Part shown: positions 1 through 8,434 of the stretch, piece after piece | How positions within the stretch are numbered: the stretch's first letter is position 1 | Layout: the number at the start of each line of letters is the position of its first letter | The notes under the pieces: generated by a model | Told to the model about the DNA's origin: nothing | The model's input: the letters and a program-made list of their open reading frames with translations, nothing else | The model's database searches: none | Source: Psychromonas sp. SA13A | GTDB taxonomy: Bacteria; Pseudomonadota; Gammaproteobacteria; Enterobacterales; Psychromonadaceae | Assembly (NCBI RefSeq): GCF_011378715.1 | Contig: NZ_WTKU01000005.1 | Location: 124,001-188,000, forward strand | Direction: 5' to 3' | Length of the DNA stretch: 64,000 nucleotides | Made by a program: the position numbers and the translations under genes

Positions 1-285
1 ATGGGCGCGACTAAATGGAAGATGTTACGTCATATTCAATTGCCTGCTGCTTTACCTACTTTAGCGTCTGGTATTCGTGTTGCTGTGGTTATTGCGCCGA
101 TTGGTGCGGTTGCCGGTGAATGGGTAGGTTCAAGCGAAGGGTTGGGTTATTTGATGCTACAAGCTAATGCGCGAATGTTAATTGATGAAATGTTTGCGGC
201 CTTATTTATTCTATCTGCGCTCTCTGTAAGTTTATATTTTATCACCGATAAGTTACTAAAAAAGCTTATCCCATGGGAAGTCTAA
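1..285 (+). CDS. ABC transporter permease, C-terminal part (thiamin precursor uptake)
   Basis: This is the last 94 residues of an inner-membrane ABC permease; the gene continues to the left of the window. The EAA-type loop that contacts the ATPase is visible at the beginning (GATKWKMLRHIQLPAALP), followed by two or three hydrophobic segments and a basic C-terminal tail. Permeases of this shape belong to the taurine/nitrate/pyrimidine group. The next gene, 80 bases on, encodes an NMT1-type binding protein, then tenA, thiM and thiE, so the likely cargo is a thiamin pyrimidine precursor, as in ThiXYZ. Substrate is inferred from context only. The ATG at base 1 is probably an internal methionine, not the start. 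Confidence 0.8.
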   Translation: MGATKWKMLRHIQLPAALPTLASGIRVAVVIAPIGAVAGEWVGSSEGLGYLMLQANARMLIDEMFAALFILSALSVSLYFITDKLLKKLIPWEV

Positions 286-365
286 ATGCACCATTTTTAA
301 TAACCCTAAACTAAGCCTAAAACTAAAACGATTAATACCAAAAATACTATAAGGAAATAAAACAC

Positions 366-1319
366 ATGAAAAAGAGTTTCATTTTAACCGCCTTGTCTCT
401 AACGGCTGCATTATTATCATTCTCCGCACAGGCTGAAGATAAAAAAGTCACGCTAATGCTAGATTGGTTTGTTAACCCTAACCACGGCCCAATTGTGATT
501 GCACAACAGCTTGGTTATTTTAAACAGCAAGGTTTGTCTGTCGATATTCAAGAACCTGCAGACCCAAGCATGCCACCTAAATTAGTTGCCGCGGGTAATA
601 TTGACTTGGCTATTACTTATCAGCCTAACTTGATCATTGATGTATCTGAAAAATTACCTTTAGTACGCTCAGCGACCTTAATAGCAACACCGTTAAATAC
701 ATTAATGGTCTTAGATGATGGCAAAATAAATTCATTGAGTGACCTAAAAGGAAAAAAAGTCGGCATTGCTATTTCAGGTAGTGAAGAAGCCATCATTGGC
801 AAAATGTTAGAATCAGTACAACTTAATTATCAAGATGTAGCGATCATTAACGTCGGTTGGGCTCTCTCTGCTTCTTTAGCATCGGGGAAAGTCGATGCCA
901 TTTGGGGCGGGTTACGTAACTTTGAAACTAACCAACTGGAGCTAGAAGGATTTAAAGCTAAAGCTTATTTCCCTGAAGAGCATGGTGTTCCTGTTTACGA
1001 TGAATTGGTATTTGTTGCAAATGCAAATAAGTACGATGCGAAAATGATTAAAGCCTTTAACAAAGCCATAGAGCAAGCCACTATTTATATCGTTAACCAC
1101 CCACAGCAAGCATGGAATGAGTTTGTTAGTTACGCACCTGATACGTTAAATAATGAGTTAAATAAACGAGCATGGCGCGATACGTTGACTCGTTTCTCAT
1201 TACGCCCTGCTGCTATTGATTTAAAACGTTACAATGATTATGCGCAATTTATGTTTGATAACAAACTGATTAAAAGTATGCCAAAAGCAAAAGATTACAT
1301 GCCAATGTTCGAGTAGTTA
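366..1319 (+). CDS. thiY: ThiY-like periplasmic pyrimidine-precursor binding protein (NMT1/SsuA family)
   Basis: This 316-residue substrate-binding protein delivers a thiamin pyrimidine precursor to the ABC permease encoded just upstream. Residues 1-23 form a Sec signal peptide ending in AQA before EDKK. The mature part has the NMT1/THI5-like fold signature: a DWFVNPNHGPIVIA start, a GYFKQQGL helix, and an AITYQP strand. Family members bind N-formyl-aminopyrimidine or hydroxymethylpyrimidine; which one applies here cannot be read from sequence. The start follows an AAGGA ribosome site. tenA begins 50 bases downstream, so the genes are probably one operon. The reading frame closes with TAG at about 1314-1316. 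Confidence 0.82.
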
Positions 1320-1369
1320 GCACACTCATATCAAGTTTAAATAGACAACTAAAAAACAGCGAGAGAATC

Positions 1370-2035
1370 ATGAACCATCAAGATTTAATTAGTGCTTGCC
1401 AGTCTGACTGGGATGCCTACACACAGCATCCATTTGTGATGCAATTAGGAGACGGCAGTTTAGCGCAGCCGTGCTTTTTACATTACCTAAAGCAAGATTT
1501 TTTGTTCTTAAAGCAATATGCGCGTGCTTATGCATTAGCCATTTATAAAGCCAATACCCTAGCAGACATGCGCAAGGCGTTACCTAGTGTACATGCGTTA
1601 TTAGATTCTGAGATTAGTCACCATGTCACTTATTGCGCAAATTGGGGATTAACGGAAGCAGACTTGGAAGCAGAGGATGAAGATTTTGGTACCGTCGCTT
1701 ACACTCGTTACGTGTTAGATGCAGGCATGACCGGTGACCTAGTTGATTTATACGCCGCTTTAGCCCCTTGCTCCATTGGTTATGCAGTGATTGGACGTTT
1801 ATTAGCAAATGACAAAAACACTAAAATAGTTGGCAATGAGTTTGCTAGTTGGATTGATTTATACAGCGGTGAAGAGTTTCAACAAAGTGTTACCGATGGT
1901 GTGCAACATTTTGACCAGTTACTTGCTGAAGTAGACATTAACAGCAAACGGGGTCAACACTTGGTAAAAGTATTTAAAACAGCAACCAGAATGGAAGTTG
2001 CCTTCTGGCAACAAGGTTTAAACTCCGCTATTTAA
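1370..2035 (+). CDS. tenA: Aminopyrimidine aminohydrolase / thiaminase II (TenA)
   Basis: TenA hydrolyses aminopyrimidine breakdown products of thiamin to hydroxymethylpyrimidine in the cytoplasm, allowing salvage. The 221-residue length is normal for the family. The active-site cysteine is in the APCSIGYAVIG stretch near residue 134, and the C-terminal catalytic glutamate is in RMEVAFW. A DSEISHH segment near residue 80 and the aromatic-rich FLHYLKQDF helix are also typical. It lies between the binding protein and thiM with short spacers, which fits uptake of a degraded pyrimidine followed by hydrolysis. A GAGAG ribosome site sits ahead of the ATG. Confidence 0.9.
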   Translation: MNHQDLISACQSDWDAYTQHPFVMQLGDGSLAQPCFLHYLKQDFLFLKQYARAYALAIYKANTLADMRKALPSVHALLDSEISHHVTYCANWGLTEADLEAEDEDFGTVAYTRYVLDAGMTGDLVDLYAALAPCSIGYAVIGRLLANDKNTKIVGNEFASWIDLYSGEEFQQSVTDGVQHFDQLLAEVDINSKRGQHLVKVFKTATRMEVAFWQQGLNSAI

Positions 2036-2077
2036 ATAGACGCAGTGCTAAATAAAAACAGAAGTAGAGGAGCAAAT

Positions 2078-2890
2078 ATGTCAGTAATAGCAACAGAAAA
2101 GCGACAAGTGATCACTAATGCCTTACAAGTATTGCGCGAACAAAAACCATTAGTAGTAAACATCACTAACTATGTGGTGATGAACAATACAGCTAATGCA
2201 TTGTTAGCAATTGGCGCTTCACCTATTATGGCGCATTCATGCCAAGAAATGGCTGAAATGATGTCATTTAGTGGTGCGTTAGTCATTAACATTGGCACCT
2301 TAGATAGCCAGTGGATACCGCGCATGATCTTTGCAGTTGAACAAGCGAACCTCAATAATAAAGTGGTGGTATTAGACCCTGTGGGTTGTGGTGCAAGCAC
2401 TTTACGTACTGAAACATCACGCCAAATAGCAGCACTTGCAGAGCAGTTAATTATTCGAGCTAATGCTTCTGAAATTATTGCTCTAGCAGGAGAAAAAGCA
2501 CAAGGCAAAGGTGTCGATTCACTTGATAGCAGTGAAGCAGCCGTTGGTGCAGCCCGTTACTTAGTTGAAACTTATCAATGTAATGTCGTCATTTCTGGCG
2601 AAGTCGATTACATCATCAATGCGGAGAGTGAAATATCACTGCATAATGGTGATGCAATGATGCCTAACATCACAGGAATGGGTTGTAGTTTAAGTGCATT
2701 AACCGGTGCTTTTGCAGCGATTGGTGAAAATACTGGTTTAGCAGCTGCTGCCATACTTGGCATCGCAGGGGAAGTTGCAGTTAAGCAATCCGCGGGACCA
2801 GGAAGTTTACAAATGAACTTATTAGACGTGCTATATCAATTAGATGATAAAGCGATTGTGGCATACTTAAAGATGACTATTAATAAATAA
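2078..2890 (+). CDS. thiM: Hydroxyethylthiazole kinase
   Basis: ThiM phosphorylates hydroxyethylthiazole, giving the thiazole half for thiamin phosphate synthesis. The 270-residue protein shows the ribokinase-like core: [24 protein letters not shown] at the thiazole site, [11 protein letters not shown], and the C-terminal [12 protein letters not shown] anion-hole and catalytic-cysteine region. The ATG at 2078 is chosen because it follows a clear AGGAG; an in-frame GTG at 2045 lies before that site and only 10 bases after tenA. With tenA and thiE it makes a salvage pathway for both halves of thiamin. Confidence 0.93.
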   Translation: MSVIATEKRQVITNALQVLREQKPLVVNITNYVVMNNTANALLAIGASPIMAHSCQEMAEMMSFSGALVINIGTLDSQWIPRMIFAVEQANLNNKVVVLDPVGCGASTLRTETSRQIAALAEQLIIRANASEIIALAGEKAQGKGVDSLDSSEAAVGAARYLVETYQCNVVISGEVDYIINAESEISLHNGDAMMPNITGMGCSLSALTGAFAAIGENTGLAAAAILGIAGEVAVKQSAGPGSLQMNLLDVLYQLDDKAIVAYLKMTINK

Positions 2891-3078
2891 TACAGTCATT
2901 GCTGGATCAGTAAGTGAAAGTGACCTTATTGCTTCCACTCTACTCATTTATATTCTTTGCTATTGCTGCTTAGTACTATTGATTAGCTTTGCTGCTTAGC
3001 ATTTCAACTTAGCTTTGACAATTAGCAATGCTATTTACATAAGCCATTTTTTTATTGTATCCAATACAGGTAAGCACC

Positions 3079-3705
3079 ATGAATCCATACCGTTTATATC
3101 TAGTCACCGATGATCAACAGGATCTTTATACTTTAATTAATGTAGTCAAAGAAGCTGTCGCTGGCGGTGTTTCCATGGTGCAAGTACGCGAAAAAAGTAA
3201 CGATATACAATCTTTTATTACTCGCGCTCAAGTGGTTAAAACCATACTTCAAGGCACTGGCGTTCCGCTAATTATTAATGATCGAGTTGATGTCGCTTTA
3301 GCGGTAGATGCCGATGGTGTGCATTTAGGTCAATCGGATATGCCAGCCCAAATGGCAAGAACATTAATTGGTCCAAATAAGTTGTTAGGTTTATCGATAG
3401 AGAATGAACAACAATTAATGGATGCAAATACACTACCACTGGATTACATTGGTTTAAGTGCTATATTTGCTACACCAACAAAAACCGATACGCTTAAACA
3501 ATGGGGTATTGCCGGTTTACAAAAAGCGATTAATATTTCTCAATTTCCGATCGTGGCTATTGGTGGTATTAATCACAGTAATCTTGATCAAATCATTAGC
3601 ACGGGTGTTGACGGTGTAGCGCTAGTCTCTGCTATTTGCCATGCCGATGATCCTAAAGCTGCTGCAGCAGCGTTGTTAAAACAGATACAAACTGCTACGC
3701 CATAA
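3079..3705 (+). CDS. thiE: Thiamin-phosphate synthase
   Basis: ThiE joins hydroxymethylpyrimidine diphosphate to thiazole phosphate. The 208-residue TIM-barrel protein carries the expected motifs: VQVREK, INDRVDVALAVDADGVHLGQ, a GLSAIFATPTKTD loop and VAIGGI. The start at 3079 matches the family N-terminus (NPYRLYLVTD); an upstream TTG at 3055 is less likely. The 188 bases between thiM and this gene contain no thiamin riboswitch core that I can see, so it is probably cotranscribed or has its own weak promoter. The HMP(-P) kinase ThiD is not in the window. Confidence 0.92.
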   Translation: MNPYRLYLVTDDQQDLYTLINVVKEAVAGGVSMVQVREKSNDIQSFITRAQVVKTILQGTGVPLIINDRVDVALAVDADGVHLGQSDMPAQMARTLIGPNKLLGLSIENEQQLMDANTLPLDYIGLSAIFATPTKTDTLKQWGIAGLQKAINISQFPIVAIGGINHSNLDQIISTGVDGVALVSAICHADDPKAAAAALLKQIQTATP

Positions 3706-3761
3706 GCCTGTTGAAATAAAAGCAATTAATCACAAAGCTAAAAAAGGTAAATCAAAAGCGC

Positions 3762-4027
3762 TTAACCACGAAGGCACGAAGTTAAAAGAAGGTTAGGTCA
3801 AAACCTTATATGAAGGTAGGTAGCACTAAACTTTCCACTTAAACCCAGTTTTTCTTTCTTAGTGCTCTTCGTGTAGCGCAGCGCTTCGTGGTTAATCTGT
3901 TTTTTTAAATCAAAAGTCTTATGCCTAACAACTAACTTTAATACACTGAATTCTAAATGTTTTTACTTTCATCCATTCTTTTGCACTTCTTCGTGCCCTT
4001 CCTTTAGCGTAGCGCTTCGTGGTTAAT
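3762..4027. repeat. Three copies of a short CTTCGTGGTTAA-type intergenic repeat
   Basis: The 437-base spacer between thiE and the LysR gene holds three copies of a motif. One is at 3762-3781 in one orientation (TTAACCACGAAG then GCACGAAG). Two more, at 3867-3896 and 3989-4027, are in the other orientation (CTTCGTG, a short GTAGCGCAGCG or TAGCGTAGCG spacer, CTTCGTGGTTAAT). Opposed copies could fold on each other in a transcript. I see no coding region or terminator with a T-tract here. Confidence 0.6.
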
Positions 4028-4142
4028 ATCTTTATTTTTATACTTTAATTTGTCACTAATGACTTCTCAACCACAGCATTTCAATTAAGAATAACTTACA
4101 ATATTATTCAACTTGTTAATTAAATCAGAACAATGGCTAACG

Positions 4143-5030
4143 ATGAATATAACGCTCAAACAATTGCATGTATTTGTAACTATTACTCAAGAAAAAACCT
4201 TAACCACTGCGGCTGAGAAATTATTCCTGAGTAAACCAGCAGTGAGCATGGCTTTAGCTGAACTTGAAAAACAGTTAGGGCATAAACTCTTTGAGCGCAC
4301 TAATAATCGATTATTAATCAATGAAATGGGCAAGGCTTTATTACCATTAGCCGATGAACAAATAGAACGCAGTAAAGCTATTACTAGTTTATTTGATAAA
4401 AATAATTTCCAAGGAAAACTAAGAATTGGCTCAAGTAATACCGTCGGAAACCATTTGTTGCCCAATTTATTAGCTGAGTTTAGGGATATTAAACATCATC
4501 AAGCTCAATCCATATACGTTGATAACAGCACTTGTATCGGCAAAAAACTTAAAGAATACGAGCTAGATATTGCCTTAGTTGAAGCTTTAGTGATTGATAA
4601 ACAATTGCATATCGAGCGATGGATAAAAGATGAGATGGTGATAGTCGCTAGTCCTGCTCACCCGCTAATGAATCAAGAACAAGTCTCGATAGAAGATTTA
4701 AACCACCAGCATTGGATTTTACGAGAGCAAGGCTCAGGTACGCGCGAGTTTTTTATTACACACATTGGACAGTATTTAACAAACCTCGATATTACCTTTG
4801 AATTAAGCTCTACGGAGGCAATCATTAACTGCTGCGCTGCAGGGTTAGGATTATCTTGCATGTCTAGTACTGCTGCTCGGCATGCCCTGCAAGATAAACG
4901 TTTAGTAACCCTGCCCATTAATATCGATATGTCACGAGACTTATATTTGGTATGGCATAAAGAAAAATATCAGAGCCCAATATTGAAAGAGTTTATTATT
5001 TTTTGCCAGCAATGGACCTTAAACGCTTAA
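4143..5030 (+). CDS. LysR-family transcriptional regulator, YeiE-like
   Basis: This is a 295-residue DNA-binding regulator. The winged helix-turn-helix occupies residues 1-60 (TLKQLHVFVTITQEKTLTTAAEKLFLSKPAVSMALAELE, read as the standard LysR helix pair), followed by the two-lobed effector domain with the GTREFF loop and a TEAIINCCAAGLGLSCM segment. Overall it resembles YeiE/CysL-type members, which act in sulfur or anion metabolism, but the effector cannot be assigned. The ATG at 4143 is chosen because the LysR N-terminus begins there; the longer frame from TTG 4113 adds ten unconserved residues. It points away from the thi genes and has no divergent partner. Confidence 0.85.
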   Translation: MNITLKQLHVFVTITQEKTLTTAAEKLFLSKPAVSMALAELEKQLGHKLFERTNNRLLINEMGKALLPLADEQIERSKAITSLFDKNNFQGKLRIGSSNTVGNHLLPNLLAEFRDIKHHQAQSIYVDNSTCIGKKLKEYELDIALVEALVIDKQLHIERWIKDEMVIVASPAHPLMNQEQVSIEDLNHQHWILREQGSGTREFFITHIGQYLTNLDITFELSSTEAIINCCAAGLGLSCMSSTAARHALQDKRLVTLPINIDMSRDLYLVWHKEKYQSPILKEFIIFCQQWTLNA

Positions 5031-5276
5031 TTCGAAAGATAGTTACCTTAACTTCTTAGGCATATTATTTAAATAACAGACTTCACTAATATAGTTCTTG
5101 AATTCAATAATAATCTCAACATTTTAAAATCAAACAAAATTAGTACTGGAATAAACATAAAAAACAGCGACTTACTATCATTTTCATTAAATAACACACC
5201 ATAAAACTACCTATATTTAAATAATAGCCTATTCTAAACGCTTCATTATGTGCATTTTAAAAGGCGATAAAAGAAT

Positions 5277-5957
5277 ATGGCTAGAAGCAAAACCACCTCT
5301 ACAGACGATGTATTATTAGTATTATGTAATTCGGTAAAGTCTGTTTTAAGTAGTGCAACGGGGCGAACGGTTAACTATTCATCTATGGTTCAAAAAATCA
5401 ATAAAACCTGCCTTAAGCCCGATATTGGCTGTTTTGTGTTATTTGACGGTGGTTTTTCTGGATTAGTTATTTTGAATTTTAGTGCCGCTGCTGCAATGGA
5501 GCTATACACCACATACATGACCAATATGGGTTTGTCGGAAGAAGACTTAGCCACATCGCATACTGCTGATGATGTAAGTGATGTAATGGGTGAATTAATG
5601 AATCAAGCCGTTGGTGATTTTACGGGGGTTATTGGTCATGAATTACATACATCTATCAATCAAAACCAACCTAAAATGCTGACTATCAACAAGCAAGTTG
5701 TACTCTCTATTGATACAAACCTAGATCGCCCACAAGCTCGACGAGTGAGTTTTACAACAGAAAAAAATAATATTTTTTATCTTGAATTAGCGATGGATAA
5801 AACTGAGTTTATTAAGTTACCTAATTTTGAAGAGCGAGAAGCATTTGATCCCGACTCTCTAATTGAAGAAGAGAACAATAAAACATTGCAGGCAAACGCA
5901 ACGGCTCAAAATACATCGACCTCAGACTCTGATTTGTTTGATGAGTTAGGTATTTAA
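5277..5957 (+). CDS. DUF3334 family protein, possibly CheC/CheX-like
   Basis: This 226-residue cytoplasmic protein has no signal peptide or membrane segment. Its start (SKTTSTDDVLLVLCNSV) and the blocks CFVLFDGGFSGLVILNFS, DVMGELMNQAVGDFTG and NLDRPQARRVSFTTEKNNIFYLELAMD match my recollection of the DUF3334 family found in Shewanella and Vibrio. The GELMNQAVGDF helix resembles the E-x-x-N helix of CheC/CheX phosphatases, so a role in signalling is possible but is inference. The last 40 residues are acidic and low in complexity. It is a single gene, converging on the EF-hand gene, with a hairpin terminator between them. Confidence 0.75.
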   Translation: MARSKTTSTDDVLLVLCNSVKSVLSSATGRTVNYSSMVQKINKTCLKPDIGCFVLFDGGFSGLVILNFSAAAAMELYTTYMTNMGLSEEDLATSHTADDVSDVMGELMNQAVGDFTGVIGHELHTSINQNQPKMLTINKQVVLSIDTNLDRPQARRVSFTTEKNNIFYLELAMDKTEFIKLPNFEEREAFDPDSLIEEENNKTLQANATAQNTSTSDSDLFDELGI

Positions 5958-6056
5958 CCTCAGTTCGGGATAAGCAAAACGACTCAATACCGTGAATTTC
6001 TGCGTTAATTTATCTTGTGACAACCTGGTGTTCGAAAATTTATAAAGTACATAAAA

Positions 6057-6092
6057 AAAGTTTGCTGAGTATACTCAGCAAACTTTGCTTTT
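6057..6092. terminator. Bidirectional rho-independent terminator
   Basis: A 30-base perfect palindrome (13-bp arms around TATA) at 6057-6086 is preceded by a run of seven A and followed by GCTTTT. It can end the DUF3334 transcript on the plus strand and the EF-hand transcript on the minus strand; the T-tract is stronger for the minus strand. Confidence 0.85.
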
Positions 6093-6120
6093 ATAACATT
6101 ACAAAGATTAAAGATTTATT

Positions 6121-6292
6121 GTAACTACTCAGGCCGTCGCTATTTAAGCCTATTTCTTCGTTGAAAAATGCTCATTTAAACCACTAAACTGCGCTTTTTC
6201 GCCTTGAACTAAGCATAAATAGCTTAGCCCTGAGCATTTACGTTTTTATTTTGGTAAAAAGCACTCAGTTTTAATGGGTGCTGAGTAGTTAC
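6121..6292. mobile_element. 172-bp MITE-like element, copy 1, with 8-bp target duplication
   Basis: The element begins GTAACTACTCAGG and ends with the inverted form, CTGAGTAGTTAC. It is flanked on both sides by the same 8 bases, GATTTATT (6113-6120 and 6293-6300). A second copy of equal length lies at 15757-15928 with four differences, two near each end. Inside are further inverted pieces (AAATGCTCA and TGAGCATTT), so a transcript would fold strongly. There is no open reading frame, so it must depend on a transposase encoded elsewhere. The right-hand duplication runs into the stop codon of the EF-hand gene without changing it. Confidence 0.88.
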
Positions 6293-6298
6293 GATTTA

Positions 6299-7441
6299 TT
6301 AAGCTTGTTTATTCATTTTTGCATGTTGTTGGTGAAACGAGTCGAACTCAACTTGTGAAATTTTTCCATTACCATCAGTATCTAACATTTCAAAAGTCGG
6401 GCGTTTATGACTTTTTTTAGCTTTAACCATCGCATTAAACTCTTGCTCTGACAACTGACCATTATTATCAGCATCTATTCTATCAAAATGCTTAAGTAAA
6501 CGCCCTTTCGCTTCACTTTTAGCAATTGAGCCATCATTATTGGCATCAACCATGGCAAAAGTTAGTTTTTGATCGCGCTTTCCTTTACCCATCTTTTTCA
6601 CTAATTCAAATTCAGCACTTGTGATTGCACCGTCTGCATCCGTATCAATTTTATCAAAGCCCTTCAATAAACGACCTTTGGCTTCATTTTTAGTGATTTT
6701 ACCATCGTTGTTAGTATCGACTTTAGCGAAGGTAGGTTGTTTATGGCCTTTTCCTTTGTGCATTGCTTTCAAGGCATCAAATTCAGCGCTAGTGATTGCA
6801 CCGTCTGCATCTGTATCAATCTTATCAAAGTATTTTAGTAAACCACCTTTAGCTTCATCTTTAGTGATTTTAGCGTCGTTATTAGTATCAACTTGAGCAA
6901 AGTCTAATTTATGATTACCGTTACCTTTTTTATACCCTTTGCCTTTATGCATATTTTCCATTGCAGCAAATTCAGTGGTTGTGATTGAACCATTTGCATC
7001 GCTATCTATTTTATCAAAGCCTTTCAATAAACGACCTTTAGCTTCATCTTTAGTAACAACACCGTCACTGTTAGCGTCTACCTGAACGAAGTTTAATTTT
7101 CGATTTCCTTTATGCATTTTTTTCATTGCATCAAATTCTGCTGCCGTAATATCGCCATCGCCATTACTATCAAAATCAGCGAATGCAGCTTTTTTATGAC
7201 CTTTTCCCTTATGCATTGCTTTCATAGCTTCAAACTCAGCTTTATTAACACTGCCATCACCATCGCTATCAATACGATCAAAATGCTTAGCCATTCTTGA
7301 ACCCGCTTCTGCTAACGTAATTACACCATCGGCATTCACATCAAAGCTTTCAAAGTCACGTTTACTTTTACCATCTGCTGCCATTGTTAAAGCGCTAGAA
7401 ACCATTAACGCAACACCGCTTAATATAAATAATTTTTTCAT
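6299..7441 (-). CDS. Exported protein with twelve EF-hand calcium-binding loops
   Basis: This 380-residue protein has a Sec signal peptide (residues 1-21, cleavage near TMA/ADG). The rest is six pairs of EF-hand loops, twelve in all, each of the form DxDxDGxIxxxE. The loops alternate between an EAKGRLLKxFDKID type and an AEFxAMKxMHKGKG type, linked by Lys/His/Gly-rich stretches. Most loops keep Asp at positions 1, 3 and 5 and Glu at 12; two are weaker (one with Ala in place of the central Gly, one with Asn at position 5). It should bind many calcium ions in the periplasm or outside the cell. It lies 321 bases downstream of a BaeSR-type system on the same strand. Function beyond calcium binding is unknown. 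Confidence 0.9.
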   Translation of the reverse strand: MKKLFILSGVALMVSSALTMAADGKSKRDFESFDVNADGVITLAEAGSRMAKHFDRIDSDGDGSVNKAEFEAMKAMHKGKGHKKAAFADFDSNGDGDITAAEFDAMKKMHKGNRKLNFVQVDANSDGVVTKDEAKGRLLKGFDKIDSDANGSITTTEFAAMENMHKGKGYKKGNGNHKLDFAQVDTNNDAKITKDEAKGGLLKYFDKIDTDADGAITSAEFDALKAMHKGKGHKQPTFAKVDTNNDGKITKNEAKGRLLKGFDKIDTDADGAITSAEFELVKKMGKGKRDQKLTFAMVDANNDGSIAKSEAKGRLLKHFDRIDADNNGQLSEQEFNAMVKAKKSHKRPTFEMLDTDGNGKISQVEFDSFHQQHAKMNKQA

Positions 7442-7762
7442 GTTAACCTCTATTCTAATTTACCAAATAAAGCTCTTTCTGAGCTGATGTAAAGACTATA
7501 GGTAAACATTGTGCAGGAAATATGGATAAAAAAAGGAGTTAAGGGTTTTAGGCTATTTTTAAGGACAATTATTTATTAATTGCTGACTTTGAATAGGATA
7601 AGAAGGAAGGCTTACTATTTAAAAAAATTGGCGTATTCAACATTGAACCACATTATATTTTTAACAGTAAGCAGAAAATAAAGAATGTAACAGCTAACGT
7701 TCGTTGTTAGATGAATTTGATATTTATTAAATTCTCTTGGAATTCAGAGATATAATTAATGA
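7442..7762. other. Spacer between the EF-hand gene and baeR
   Basis: This 321-base AT-rich spacer presumably holds the EF-hand gene promoter. Apart from a small AGCTC/GAGCT hairpin near 7471-7485, I see no gene, terminator or clear operator. Confidence 0.4.
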
Positions 7763-8431
7763 TCACAGGGCAAATTTATAACCCACTCCATATATTGATT
7801 GAATGCAATCGACCTCAGCATCAACATTTTGGATTTTACGACGTAGATTTTTAATATGACTATCAATCGTTCTATCGGTAACAATGCGATTGTCAGAATA
7901 GATTTGAGACATTAGTTGTTCGCGACTGAACACTTGGTCTTTATGTTGGTGAAAATGAGATAATAAACGAAACTCCGCACGGGTTAAACTCACTTCTTTA
8001 CCCTTAACTAACACTTGCATGGTGCTTTCGTTGATACTCAAGACTTTATCTACTGTTTTGACATCATCTGTAGCGCGACGTAAAATGTTTTTCACTCGTA
8101 CCACTACTTCTCGTGGACTATAGGGTTTACAAATATAATCATCAGCTCCAAGTTCAAGCCCTACTAAACGGTCAATTTCATCCACTCTTGCCGTTGCCAT
8201 CACCACGGGTATGTCAGTGAAAGTACGTAGCTCTCGGTAGATATCTAAGCCATTTTGGCCCGGCAACATTAAATCTAATATAATCAAATCAACAGAGTTT
8301 TCTTTTACCCAACTAACAACGGATAAACCATCATTGAGTATGTGTGTAATAAAATCAGATTGACTAAGGTACTCACTAAGTACTTGTGCTAAAGAATGTT
8401 CATCTTCCACGATTAAAATATGCTGTGGCAT
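7763..8431 (-). CDS. baeR: OmpR-family response regulator, BaeR-like
   Basis: This is a 222-residue DNA-binding response regulator. The receiver domain has the acidic pocket (VEDE, residues 8-11), the phosphorylated Asp53 in LILDLMLPG, and the conserved Lys in ADDYICKPYSPREVV. The C-terminal winged helix contains FSREQLMSQIYSD and RTIDSHIKNLRRKI. The EIDRLVGLELGADDYICKPYSPREVVVRV stretch is very close to E. coli BaeR, so it probably controls an envelope-stress regulon. baeS ends three bases upstream of its start, so the two are one operon. Confidence 0.88.
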   Translation of the reverse strand: MPQHILIVEDEHSLAQVLSEYLSQSDFITHILNDGLSVVSWVKENSVDLIILDLMLPGQNGLDIYRELRTFTDIPVVMATARVDEIDRLVGLELGADDYICKPYSPREVVVRVKNILRRATDDVKTVDKVLSINESTMQVLVKGKEVSLTRAEFRLLSHFHQHKDQVFSREQLMSQIYSDNRIVTDRTIDSHIKNLRRKIQNVDAEVDCIQSIYGVGYKFAL

Positions 8432-8434
8432 TAT

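Noticed and set aside
2891..3078. Possible thiamin riboswitch ahead of thiE
   Set aside because: No CTGAGA-type thi-box core or matching stem could be found.
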